A DNA stretch of 64,000 nucleotides, taken from Allacma fusca. Its lineage: Eukaryota; Arthropoda; Collembola; Symphypleona; Sminthuridae. A model generated the notes under the pieces. That model saw only the letters and a list, made by a program, of their open reading frames with translations, did not search any database and had not been told where the DNA came from. The position numbers and the translations under genes were made by a program. Shown here in pieces: positions 33,207 through 44,589 of this stretch; position 1 is the stretch's first letter, and each line of letters starts with the position of its first letter. The stretch spans positions 55,601,067-55,665,066 of the forward strand of contig OX359245.1 of the NCBI GenBank assembly GCA_947179485.1, read 5' to 3'.

Positions 33207-36200
33207 TTACATTTGGGTCAAGTAATCAACCATATTATTAAAGGCACTGAAAGCTTTATATGACACCAATTTAGGATCAACATTCAAACAGTTTACAGGA
33301 CGACTAATTCTACCAGACCTGGTGGTAGTTGTACTAGCTACATCAGAAGTTCTTGAAGGAACCCTATTTACTCTACTTGTAGCTCTGGAAGTTACTGGAA
33401 CATTTGATCTACCTGTGATTATATCGGGACTAAAATATCTTTCATTGACAGGAGGTACAGGGACGGGAATATCTTCATTCCCTCCATTATCAACATCGTC
33501 AATAATAGGTAAAGGGTCGCTGTTCGCGTTAGCAACTGGAATTTCATCATTAACTACTTCGTTAATGGGTACAGGGACATTACTTACATTTTGGGTAACA
33601 TCAATATCGGGAATATTTACATTCAGTAAATCTTTCAATAAGTCGTCTTCAACTTCTGTAGCTAGTTGAGACATAACCTCTTCTTGATCGTTTCTAATAT
33701 TGGGTGACTCAGCACCATTAACATAAAAATCTAAAAATTCTTCTGAATATAATGGGTCAGAGCGATCCGCATCTAACCAACTGAAATCAAAATCCTCCTC
33801 TGATGGAGGTTCAGGGCAATCGGGGACGTATTTCTTCAAATTATGGACATGAGCCATCAATACTATATCGTCGTCTGGATCAGACTCAGCTAACCTGATG
33901 AAGTATGTTAACGTTTTCGGTCTATCTACAATGTAATAAGGACCTTTCCATTTGATCATGAACTTAGCAGTTGTACCTGGCTTCCGTATGTAGTTTTTAT
34001 GCAGTACTAAGTCTCCTGCACTAAATTCTACTACTGGATGTTCACCATCAAATTTAATTTTCTCCATTAACTGATTACGGCAAGTGTTTTCATTTGCTCT
34101 AAACCTGTCTTTGAAGAGTTGAAAGCGCCGTTCCTCAGGCGTTTTATCTTTCAATAACTCTTCATCGACGGGGAGGTGATTATCAATGTTAAATCTTGGA
34201 TGAACTCCATATAATAAATAATGGGGAGAAAATCCAGTAATGGAATGGACAGCCAGATTATAGCTACGGACAGCTTGAGGAAGAACTTCATCCCAATTAT
34301 CATGAGACTCGTTCACTAACTTAGCTAATATGTTCTTAAAAGTACCATTCTGTCTCTCAACAAAAGCATTAGAGGCCGGATGATGTGGACTAATAAACTT
34401 CTGCATAATCCCTCTAGACCTACAATACTCCTGGAATCGACTCGAAGTAAAATTCGGACCATTGTCCATGACAAGAGTTTTAACATTACCATGACTCATA
34501 GCATACTCCTCGTATGCTTCAACTAAAGTTTCAGCGGTAGTGTCTCGAGTTGGTATAACATCTGCCCATCTAGTAGCCTGATCAATTATTACTAAAGCGT
34601 GAATATTTTTACGCCTAGTTTGAACTAGAGGACCTACGTAGTCTATCGAGACTGAAACAAAAGGGTCAGTTGGAGTTATCATGGAGATCATGGGACCTGA
34701 TCGTTTGACATGAGATACGTTAAAATATTTGCAAGTTTTGCATGCGATGATCCATTTCCTAACATCGCGGTACATTCCGGACCAGAAATAACGCATCTTT
34801 AAAGCTAAATAAGTCTTTTCGACACCGAGATGAGATAATTCCTTACAATGGTACTCATTAAAAATCATTAATTTAAGTGGTTCTGGTATTACCAGTAACC
34901 ATAGCACACCATCTGGATCATAATTAGCTTTGTACAAAATCTCATTAATTAAAGAATAATCTGCAGAATATTTCCCTGGAATATTAGACTTATCAACCTC
35001 CTTATATTTGAGGCTCTCTATAATCTTCTTAAGTCTAGGATCCTTACGCAGGACTGTAGCAAGTTTTTCGCGTTCTATCTTCTTGCAATAATTAAATAAT
35101 TCATCTTCATTGTTTATTTCCTGGTCTCCTAACTTAATCGACTTTAATTGGAAGACCGGAGTAGACGATTTAAAAGAATACGATAACGCAAATTTGTTCA
35201 AATTAATGCGACTCAACGCATCAGCAGCTACATTAGACTTTCCAGCTATATGATAAACGTTAAAACAAAAAGGGCTAAGCTTAACAGCCCAACGTTTTAA
35301 TCGACCAGAAGTGTCTTTTAAATTAATTAACCATTGTAGAGAACTATTATCAGTGTACACATCTACTCTCCTACCCCAGATGTAAGGTCTATACTTCTCT
35401 GCGCTAGCTATAATCGAGTAGCACTCCTTCTCAATTATAGGCCAATTTAGGGCATGCTTAGTTAAACCTTTAGAGTAGAAGGCTATAGGTCTACGAACAC
35501 CGTTTAAATTCAAAATAAGTACCGAGGCTATACGTTTCTGGGATGCGTCGCAGTACATCTCTAACTTCCCTTCATCTGTTGGGTAAGCGACTACGGGAGC
35601 TGTTGTAAGTGCAGTCTTTAAATCGCTGAAGGACTGCTGTTGATCAGCACCCCAGTCAAAGCGCACATTATCCCGAGTCAAGTAATGTAATGCCGACGAC
35701 ATTTTTGAGAAATCCCATATGCTTCTCCTAAAGAAACCGCAAAAACCTATAAATGACCTAATATCGCTGACATTCCTCGGAGTAGGCCAGTCTCTTAAAA
35801 CCTGTATACGTTCGGGAGCAATACTTATACCATCCTTATTTATAATATGACCTAAATATTCCAGTTCTTCGAACCCAAATGAACATTTCTTTGGCCTTAG
35901 TTTCACTGAATGACGATCTAAGATAGACAAAAATAAATCTAGGCGAGTACAATGTTCTTCAAACGTTTGACCATGCACAGTATTATCATCAACATAGTTA
36001 GCTAATCCTGAGACTTTATAACCACTCAGAATTTTATTTAAAACTGACTAAAAAATAGCTAAACTATTTACTGAACCAAAAGGTACCCGTGTAGGACGAA
36101 GCTTTCGTTTGCTGGTAACAAAAGCTAGAGCATCACGACTGTCTTCGTGTAGCATGACCTGTTTAAATGCATCAGGCGCATCAACCTTGGAAAACCAACA

Positions 36201-37091
36201 TGAACCAGAAAAGCTATCGAGGACTGTATGTAAATTTGGAACTAGGAAACTAAAAGGAATAATTTTCTTATTTACTTCACGATAATCAATGACAGCACGT
36301 TTCTTGTCACCGCGCACTACCAATAGACATGGAGCAGAGTATGGGCTTGAAGATTCTTCTGGCCAACCTAATCGAACTTCTCTGTCGAATTGGTCCTCAA
36401 TGATCCTCTCAGCTTCTGTAGAGTGTCTAAAGGGTAATCGAGAAACTGGTCTGTGGAAACTATCGTCTTTCAATTTAAATTGGGCTTTTAAGGGTTTCCC
36501 ATATCTTTACACAATACACGAGATATTCTGGTCTGTAAACGCAAAGACACCTTTGCTTTTATTTAAAACTGAAATTAGCAGAGACTTTTGATCCTCCGTC
36601 ATAGTGGGACCAAAATTAAATTCATCTAATTCCTCTGTAGTAAAAGAGTTACCGAGAACTACCTCAGTTTCCCGGGTATCATCTTTACCTACTGAGAGAC
36701 TTGATAAAGAAATTACTTTATCATCATTGAGACAGTATTCAAAAGTAGAAAAATCAGATCTAGGCTTAATTACGACAGGACAATTATTCGTATTAAGGAC
36801 CCGTACATAAGCCTGTCCATTCCTAGCGCTGGTGACACAAGAAATAGTTATAATGCCTTCGTGATGCATAAGTTCCTCATTCCGATTCACTATTACATCC
36901 CCGTTATAACTATCTGGGACATGAACTACTATACGATGCAATGTATTAGGCTGAACGCGAAAAGGTCTTTTAATGCTAACTAAACTAGTCTTTGTTTGAG
37001 CTAACTTAGGAAATACTTCAGGAATTGGAGCAACGTCTTTAAACTGGGAATAAAAATTATTAGCTGTCTCACTTCCATCAAAAAAAATCAA
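33207..37091 (-). pseudogene. pol: M pol: RT, RNase H, integrase with two in-frame stops
   Basis: One frame spans the whole region, broken only by TAA at 36507-36509 and TAG at 36048-36050. The RT has SAPCLLVV, AVIDYREVNKK, KVDAPDAFKQV with the first Asp, VPFGSVN and YVDD (codons at 35985-35996). The TAG sits where gypsy RTs have the Gln after AxF. RNase H shows MYCDASQ, EKECYSI, YTDNSS and ADALSRI. Integrase has an HHCC domain and acidic residues in IDYVGPLV, VMDNGPNF and NAFVERQN. A GPYYIVDRPK module and a tail of about 200 residues follow, rich in Asp, Val and Pro. It would copy and integrate the element if the stops were bypassed. Confidence 0.88.
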
Positions 37092-37917
37092 ATCTTGAAC
37101 TGACTCTTCACTAAACTGTGAGAACTCGCTCGTTCAAAATACAACTTCGTCTTTTCAGACCTTGTCTTGATAGGTCTTACTTCGACAGGATGTACTAAAT
37201 TATCTCGGCTATTCTTAGCCCCAAGTTTACTAACCTTAATAAATTCAAAATTATCTTCATTCTGTGGGCAAGACATAAAATAAACTTTCCTTGCAGCCAC
37301 ATCTACAAGACCTTTAAATTTCTTCAATAAATCTTTACCTATTGTGAGAGCTGAGGTCCCATTTTCAACAACATAAAATCGCCACCGACAATGCCCGAAG
37401 CGATCAGCAACTATTTCTAACTCAACATATTCATAAATTACTGGGACTCTTTCCCCAGTTACGGATAAAGTTGCATACATAGGAGTACATGCTATTCTCC
37501 TATGACATTTTCCCAACTTCTTAAGAACGTTCGGATGTACTACGCAAATATCAGCACCTGTATCAATAAACCCCTGTAACTTTACATCGGGATTGCCCTT
37601 CAGCGTAACTGGCCAAAGAACATCATCATTTACTGATAAATTCCTTAATCTGCGTGCACAACCTATGGAAACATTACCTGCTAAACTATCATTAGCATAA
37701 ACTGACTCACTATTACTTACATCAGGTAAATCCTCAACCTGCAAAATATTAAATCTAATCTTATGTGTATGCTCCTCAATCCAAGTATGAACCTTGCTCG
37801 GACCAGGGAACTTTGTAATGCTAACACTATCATTACTTGAAACTTTACTTATACTATTATTCTTAATACTAGAAATTCTACGTACACTATTACCTTGTAC
37901 CCGCATACAAGTCGAAA
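37088..37917 (-). CDS. M aspartic protease domain, -1 frame relative to gag
   Basis: This frame is entered from gag by a -1 shift at the heptamer 37921-37927; an internal ATG lies at 37906. The core is GFIDTGADICVV with the catalytic Asp, followed by a flap-like region and SALTIGKDLLKKF. The frame ends TGA at 37088. The pol frame is a further -1 and overlaps it by about 45 bases, but I see no canonical slippery heptamer in that overlap. This may be a second frameshift site or a simple indel. Confidence 0.75.
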
Positions 37918-38802
37918 CTAGTTTTTTGAAGCCTCAGTTTTCTTCTTCCAGTCAGGAATCTCTAAACCCTGAGACTTGGCTAACTTGAAACAATTCCTAA
38001 CCATATGATTAGCACCTCTACAATGCAAACACAACCGTTTGCCCTCACTGTCGACACACGACTTTATCTGATCTTCGGAATATTCTGGAATGGCTAAGCC
38101 TTTGATTCCTCCTTTGGGAGATCCGCCCTTTGACTCCAGCTTTCTCAGCTGTGGAGACTGGGCGACTAACTCCACCGTAGGTTTAGTCTTAAAAGGGTTC
38201 ATAACTAAATAATGATTCTACTGCTGGTAAAATTCTTCAATAGAGCGGTAAGGACTTGAAAGGTGAGGCCTAATATCATCAGCTAATCCTTTAATTAAAT
38301 AGGAGACTTGATCATCTAAGGGCATGACAGGATTAATTCTCATCATGCAATCAACCTACTTCGTTAGATACAACATACTATCATCTTCTGGTTTGAACCT
38401 AATTGTATGAATCTCAGCTTTTGCTCGCTCTTTAATATTCTGATTAGAAAAGAAATTCTGCATCGCAGTCTGGGCTAAGTCCCATTGTGCGTCTGCTACA
38501 GTGGGATCAGCTTCCACAACATTGAGGTAAATACCCCGTTGTGACCGCCACCATAATGCAGGAGTTCCATTAAGAAATCTGTCTAAATTCCTAACAGCCC
38601 ATATGGATGTCATACCATATAGCAAACGCTCTCTAATTAACTCAGCTAACCACGTTGTAGCTGGGACAGTACCATCGTAACTTCTGAAATTCTGGATTAA
38701 ATGATACTCTTGGGATGGGTTATTTCCTAACCCAGCGACAGGATTATTTACTAAATGCAGCAGCGCAGCGGCTACGGCTATGTTAATCTGATCCTGATCC
38801 AT
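37918..38802 (-). pseudogene. gag: M gag with two in-frame amber stops
   Basis: ATG at 38802 (MDQDQINIAVAAALL). The frame stays open to TAG at 37918 except for TAG at 38356-38358 and 38218-38220. The N-terminal part matches gypsy Gag matrix/capsid composition, with FRSYDGTVPATTWL and ALWWRSQRG. Near the end is a single CX2CX4HX4C knuckle, CLHCRGANHMVRNC. At about 294 codons it is short but complete for such elements. Both internal stops follow Lys or Gln codons and no indel accompanies them. Confidence 0.75.
37921..37927 (-). promoter_or_regulatory. Programmed -1 ribosomal frameshift heptamer in M
   Basis: Read on the minus strand the sequence is A AAA AAC in the gag frame, immediately followed by the gag TAG at 37918-37920. 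A -1 shift enters the protease frame. This is the canonical X XXY YYZ site known from retroviral gag-pro junctions. A downstream pseudoknot was not modelled. Confidence 0.8.
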
Positions 38803-39689
38803 ATTAGTCGTTGCAGTTAATAAAGGGAGTGAATTACTCACTATTCGTGAGAGGTAACGTAACACTTCCGCAATTACCACCAAAGCTAGTATTATTCCTA
38901 ACGTTTGAATGTCAATGGCTACCTTGGTTAAATTAAATTAGTATCAAGATACCCTTTTCACCTTACGTTTGGAAATTGCCGAATACTACGCTTCGAGACT
39001 CCTCAAAGTTACGGAATGTTAATTACTGAAATGGAACAAAACCAAACCAAAATTCAAAAACTTTTAAAGAAGTGACGGTTCACCACTCTAGAATGACATA
39101 CACTCTACTGAAATAATTTAGAAGACTCACTTCTAATAAAACCCTAAAATTTTGATTGCTTTGGCTCGAAAGACCATTCATAAACAAGTATTCAAGCAGT
39201 TATAAATATATGCCGCTATATTTTAGACGCAAAGCCTTTAAACTATAAATTCGTTGTACCTCTGAAATTATTTAGGATCAGTAGGAAAAGGAACTAAGCA
39301 ATACTATAGCTCTCCCCAAGGCACTAGTCCTAGAGGATAATCGTGCTAATAATGGCTCGTACTAGTTTAGCGCGTCCGATGAGAGCGCCTCTGACTCCAG
39401 CTAGGTTCGCGTAATGTCACCGTCGCAAATAATCAAGAGAGCGGCTTACTACACAAGAAGGTCGTGCTGTAACTTTCCGTGACCAATAGCCTAGCTTCCA
39501 GTCTACTCAGTTTATAATGGTAGTAGGTAGGTATAGGTCACCCACTAACGTACATACATGTATTTCAAAAAATCTTAAGGTAGTATGCAAAGCCGTGGAA
39601 TATTTATACTCTCAATCTAATTCATACAATTTAAATTAGTGACAACACAAAAAAAAACTCAAATTTCAAAAATAAATTTCAAAAGGAAA

Positions 39690-39802
39690 TTTAATTGGAG
39701 ACAACTCCAATAAAAATTAATAACTTCAACAATATATTAAATTGGAGACAACTCCAATAAAATTAATAATTTCAAAATATTATTAAATTGGAGACAACTC
39801 CA
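39690..39802. repeat. Three short hairpins, TTGGAG-ACAA-CTCCAA
   Basis: Stem-loops lie at 39695-39710, 39742-39757 and 39788-39802, 46-47 bases apart in AT-rich spacers that are also similar. The third lacks the last A of the stem. They are in the presumed untranslated leader of M. Confidence 0.8.
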
Positions 39803-40008
39803 CTGAAAAATAAAACCAGGACACCCTGTACTGAGACTAGCTACTCAGAGTCGAAACTTTACTCAAAAAAATCTAGCAGGTAAGAGAGTACTACTTCCAC
39901 ACCATATATATATGACCTATACTTACATATGTACTGAAATTCTAGAATTTCGAAAACTGAAAACAAAATATAGCCAAGCGGGAGAAAAAAAATAAAAAAC
40001 TATTCTTA

Positions 40009-40010
40009 CC
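40009..40010 (-). promoter_or_regulatory. Candidate splice donor in the M leader
   Basis: On the minus strand the sequence is ACAAG followed by GTAAGAATAG, a very good 5' splice site. It could splice the leader to accessory ORFs downstream. There is no transcript evidence. Confidence 0.35.
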
Positions 40011-40095
40011 TTGTGTCCAGCTCTTACGCACCAAATCTCGTTTCTCCAGGGGACCTCTTTGGGTAGGGTAGAATCAGCAGGTACCCCGCACCTAT

Positions 40096-40905
40096 TGTCG
40101 GCAACATATATATGTACATACATGTGAAATATAAAAAAAACTCAATTACTGATACCTTGTGAGACCATAGTCACAATTAGTAAGGGACCTATAAAGTCCA
40201 AAACTAGCCAACTCTGGCTACAAAATAAAGTATAAATAAAAATAAATTATTATTTCAAAATTCAAGTGAACTACACTCGACTAACTTAATACTACTCAAA
40301 AGAGCCGTAGTACCCCAATGCTTAATAATGCAGAGTGACAACAATCTGAAATTTATAATAAAACAAACTAGTAATTTTATTTTTAAGAAATAAATATGTA
40401 CAACCGTGACAAAAGTTATTAGTCAAGGAATGGGACACCCTGACTGATACAAGTAGCAGAGTGAAAACAAAAAAAAGGGTCTTGAGGTAATGACTCCCAG
40501 AAGGTGAGTGAGTTTTCCAGGTCTTGTCCAGAGATTTATATACTCTGGACTTGACCCAGATTTCCAGGTAGCTAATATTGCAAATATTAGCTCCCGTACC
40601 TTAAACTACATATAAACACACATAAATACATAAGGACGGAAAACTTAAAATTAAGGCATCATATTTATATTAGAGTAACAAGGCTCCCATAACTCGTAAG
40701 ATGCATGGTAATACATAATAGCATCAATCCTACAAACAGATATCACCATTATTTAAAATAAGGTAAATAACAAATAAATGCGTAAACGGGATACACCAAA
40801 TGAATTAGCATGGTCCTGCTGCTTTGCGGGAGCACAGGCCATGCTAATATAAGATACTCAAAGTAGCGAAATGCTACAGTACAATATGTACAATTTCTCC
40901 TGACA
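40096..40905 (-). repeat. Internal LTR of a related subfamily inside M (810 bp)
   Basis: The segment starts TGTCGGC and ends CCTGACA. On its left lies the same AGGTGCGGGGTA word that follows the outer M LTR near 42740. On its right lies a 35-base stretch very like the inner border of the M 3' LTR at 30484. It therefore has a 5'-leader side and a 3'-end side, as expected of an LTR between two tandem elements. Its body does not match the 571-bp LTRs; it has its own hairpin, ATTAGCATGG with CCATGCTAAT, near 40810-40850. Confidence 0.6.
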
Positions 40906-42754
40906 CTATCCCCATCTGTAACGACTATGACCTCATAGTCGACGCAATCTAAAAATAAATTTTACAAGTATACCTTACAATGTACAAATAATAGGCATAA
41001 ATCTAGACTAACTAGAAATATAGTGAGACATTTTCTTCTAAACACAATCACCCAATTAACAATGATCGGGAAACTTCTACAGGTCATAATCCTGTCTACA
41101 ATAACGTAACTTAGTTACAACAATCTGAACCATTGTTCAAACCAAACTATGGCAAACTTGTAGCGTTATCAGCTCTTATATTAGTGTTCTCGAAAGTAAA
41201 CACAATCGGAACATCTGCTCAAAAAAATTACATCGACCAAATAGCATTATTATGCTCTTAAATGAAAAACTTACAAAAAATGGACTTCTCAAAAATAAAA
41301 TATTTCGTCTCAGTAACAAATACGTCATTGCGAAGAGTGCTTATTCCAGCTTATCACTTCTAACAGTAAATTTGAACGTAACACAACAATAAATTTCAAG
41401 AAAAGTACACCATCTAAAGAATTATACATATTGAATCCTAACTCAAAATGTCTAGTATTTTAGTAAATCCTAAGATTTCAACCTGAACATCAACCATAAA
41501 AACTGAACCATTGTTCAGCAAACAACCAAAATCATGGAAATATTATAAGCTAATTAATCCTATCTGTAACCATATTAACATATTCACTCAACAAATTACT
41601 TATTCACATAAATTCTAACTCAAATAAAAATTCTGAAACGTAATTACTCTTTATGACGTAACTACAATACTTGAACTACAAGGGGTTGTAGATCACCAAC
41701 AGACTTCTGGGAACAGCAATCAGGAGTGGATAAATACACGAGACCTGGTGGATATGATGATTCTTAAACTCCACTCCATGTCCTCCAATTAGTCCCTGGT
41801 CACGGCTTCGGATTTAGGGCTATATGGGGTTCCACCATGGCAGTAAACGCACTAAAGAGACATCCTCTTCTCTAGTGACTTCACCAGAGTCGATCAGGGT
41901 CACAAGAGAATTATACTTACAACACTTGGGATAGACTACTATCACACAAACCAAAACTACATAGTACTAAACAATTCAAAAACTTAAACAACATTGTTAA
42001 AAAAAACTGAAAATGATTGACATTCAATCTAGTCACTTCATTACACTAGCGAAAAACTTCTATACATAAGGGGATTAAATAATTTGCATTAGTTAGGCTT
42101 TAATTGAGTTATTGTTAAATAGAGGGTAACACTCGCTAGGAGCTGTGAAAGGGTTTTGATCTTCCGCAACTACCACCTGTAGTGATTATTTAAATAATTA
42201 ATATAATTTGACACTTAATGTAAAACTTGGATGCTGCTCTTGAGACACACTCAAGGGAGCCAAGGAAAATGCAATATTAAATTAAAAACTAAATCAAAGA
42301 AATTCTTTGAATAACAATTAATTTATGAACCAAAAAATCAAGCAAATACTACAAAAGTTAGACAACTAACTGCATTACATTGGGTAAATCCAACAACTGG
42401 TACTTCACCAGATACACTAAAATACAGGTAATGGAGAGGATGGAATACCATTGTAACTTGACTAACGCAAGCATATCGCCAATAATGGAATCTGAGCTAT
42501 ATCCGCGGCTACGTTAACACTAGGACTACTGGCAGGTGCCCCAGATTTGTTCAGGGATCACGTCCCGTCACGCTTTCAAATGACAACCCGCGGTGCCTAG
42601 AACGCACTTCACCGTCAATAAAGCACTCTGACCATAAAGACTAACTAAATAGGTATTCCAAGGATAGGTAGGACAAAACACGCAATAATAAACTTTGACA
42701 ACCAAAGCTTACATTGCGAATAAGGACTGGCGAATTTACCCCGCACCTAGTTAT
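40906..42754 (-). other. Noncoding interval between internal and 5' LTRs of M
   Basis: It begins (left) with sequence resembling the 3' end of an M-type element and finishes (right) with the leader just inside the 5' LTR. No gag or pol fragment is found between, so it looks like two element ends joined after loss of the coding part. AT-rich; no gene. Confidence 0.5.
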
Positions 42755-43325
42755 TGTCAGGCCAAATAGTCCACAGGAGGAAATGCGTACAGCTAGGGGT
42801 ATGGCAGCAGGGATGGCAAAAGCAATTGTGGTGAAGCTAGGCAGGTGTAAGAGTACTCTCTACTATGAGCTCAATGTCAAAAGCAATGCAGTTCCAACGC
42901 TTTAGTTTACCGCGACTAATTTTTATTTATAGTAATTTCAGGCAAAATAAACAGAAATTTCAGGCAATGTTAAAGCGATACAGCTTTATCTAAAACTGGA
43001 GAAGTTGCTCCAACCATTATTTGTAAGTGAGTGGATTCTATTTAGTTCTGGACATTTCCTTATATAGGAAATTGTCCCGAACCTAATTTACATTATTGTC
43101 GGAGGCTCAACTGGAGATGTCTATATTACTTCAGTTGGGCCTTCCGTTTACTCAAATCAACAAATTTTAAATACTAAAAATAGCCTGCAGTGGTCATTGT
43201 CTCTTTACGGGGAGAGACAATGGTCACTGCTAATCTCTAATTAGCATTAAGTGTAAATGCTTACATATATGTATGGTAGTCGTACACTTATGTACGACTG
43301 CCATACGCATTTTCCTTCCTCTACA
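42755..43325 (-). repeat. M 5' LTR (571 bp)
   Basis: Starts TGTCAGGCC and ends CTCTACA on the plus strand, followed by the CTTG target duplication at 43326-43329. It is about 99 percent identical to 29913-30483 by eye. Transcription would run leftwards into the leader. Confidence 0.95.
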
Positions 43326-43557
43326 CTTGTACACGAAAAAGTTAAGTTCGTGGTCAAGTACTTCTAAATATTTACTTGAACATGACCAAGTACTTGGTTC
43401 AAGTAAAATAATTATTCTTGAACACGAACTTGACTTGTGGTAAGAAATCGTGGTCAAGTCCATGAAATACCTGAACACGACCCGAACCGTTCATGGTTTT
43501 AATTTTATTTACTTGACCACGACCCGAACGCGAACTTGACTTGAGGTACTCGTGGTC

Positions 43558-44589
43558 TACTTGTACTTCTGCGCAGCTCTGAGATGATAAACCCTGAATT
43601 TCTTCCTTGGAAATTTTAGGAAGGTCATCAAATAGTGTAAACAGGGACAATACAAACCAATTTTTTAAAATTTGGACCAAAATTACGCATCCATTAAATA
43701 TATAGACAAATGGGCATGTCGTTCCATGACCTTTTGTACACTAAATTGTGGATTCCTTGTGGATTTTCTTCACCTGTCTTTATGATTGGAAATGAATTTT
43801 AAGCGATGTTAAATTAGTTCTTCTCCGCGGGCGCTAGAATAAATTCCTTTACAGAATTAAGTAGGTTAACGAGATTAGATTTTTTTAGGGTTGGCAAGGT
43901 CAATTTTATTCAGGCTATTATTCAATGTTTACAAAGGGCCTTAGCGGCTATTTTTATAGCTCGAGATTAGATTCAATAAAATTAAGTTTCGGCTTGAGTT
44001 TACTTTGAAAATGATTAGATTTCGAAAAAATCAACATTACGCAATAATCTGAGACTTCGCGTATGGTGGCGTCAGCTTTCGCCGTCAATATACGATGAAT
44101 TTTGAGTTTTGTCCAAATTTCCGAATCTTTTTCTAAGAAATTATCTTGTAGATATCAACCACATAGGCAATAATCGTAACGATTTGCATTAGCAATATTC
44201 CCATAAAATTTCATTGAAATCGATTCAGTAGTTTCAGAGATATATGTCCATATATACATGAAGATCGAAATTTCAGATTTGTTTTCGGGAAAAATTTCTG
44301 CCGTATTTCAGCCACGTATGCAATATCCATTGTTATTTACATAAGCAATATTCACATAAACATTCATTGAAATCGATTCAATAGTTTTGGAGATAACTGA
44401 CATTTGACTTCAAGTTAAAAATTTCAGGAAGTTTTTTCTCGAAAATAGTCTTGCTGATTTCAACCAAATACGAACTCAGACTTAATTTTGACACAAGTAA
44501 TGTCAGTAAACAAGTTCATTAAAATCGATCTAGTAGTTTTCAAAATAACGTGCGGAAGAACACATGGACGTACGGACAAGGATACAGTA
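43558..44589. other. Unassigned interval with three imperfect repeats of about 115 bp
   Basis: No gene is seen. Between about 44140 and 44565 a unit recurs three times: a CAACCA-type start, a GCAATA middle, then CATTGAAATCGATTCAGTAGTTT and an AGATA-like end. Copies are strongly diverged. The phrase is common in arthropod dispersed repeats, so it is probably an old repeat family. A GGTGGCGTCAGC word at 44065 resembles the inner repeat of the 2604-3412 element. Confidence 0.45.

Larger units (their letters stand above)
38803..40095 (-). other. Leader between internal LTR and gag of M
   Basis: About 1.3 kb without a supported gene. It contains three GGAGACAACTCC hairpins (39690-39802), a splice-donor consensus at 40009 and, beside the internal LTR, an AGGTGCGGGGTA word in the primer-site position. 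Short ORFs here, such as 39923-40123, have no recognisable content. Confidence 0.5.
29913..43325 (-). mobile_element. M: young Ty3/gypsy LTR retrotransposon with accessory ORFs
   Basis: Two 571-bp LTRs with TGT...ACA ends are flanked by a CTTG target duplication (29909-29912 and 43326-43329). Reading the minus strand the order is LTR, leader of about 3.9 kb, gag, protease, RT, RNase H, integrase, accessory ORF 1, tandem repeats, accessory ORF 2, LTR. The LTRs differ at about four sites, all transitions, so insertion is recent. Coding regions carry several in-frame stops but few indels. The leader contains another complete LTR (40096-40905), making the element composite. It landed inside an ACTTGACC-repeat element. 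Confidence 0.92.
29298..43557. mobile_element. TIR-like element with ACTTGACC-rich ends, split by retroelement M
   Basis: GACCACGA at 29298-29305 is mirrored by TCGTGGTC at 43550-43557. Between each end and the M LTRs lies a degenerate array of ACTTGACC/CGAACTTGAC words (left arm 29298-29912, right arm 43330-43557). Subtracting M leaves about 840 bp, close to the 843-bp and 809-bp hAT-like elements elsewhere in the window. No clear target duplication was found, so the outer ends are tentative. Confidence 0.5.

Noticed and set aside
37088-37135. A second programmed -1 frameshift site at the protease-pol overlap of M
   Set aside because: The frame relation is right for -1, but no X XXY YYZ heptamer lies in the 45-base overlap, so a plain indel is as likely.
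39923-40123. A 66-codon minus ORF in the M leader as an accessory gene
   Set aside because: It needs careful reading: it crosses the LTR border and a splice-donor consensus, has no recognisable motif and is probably chance.
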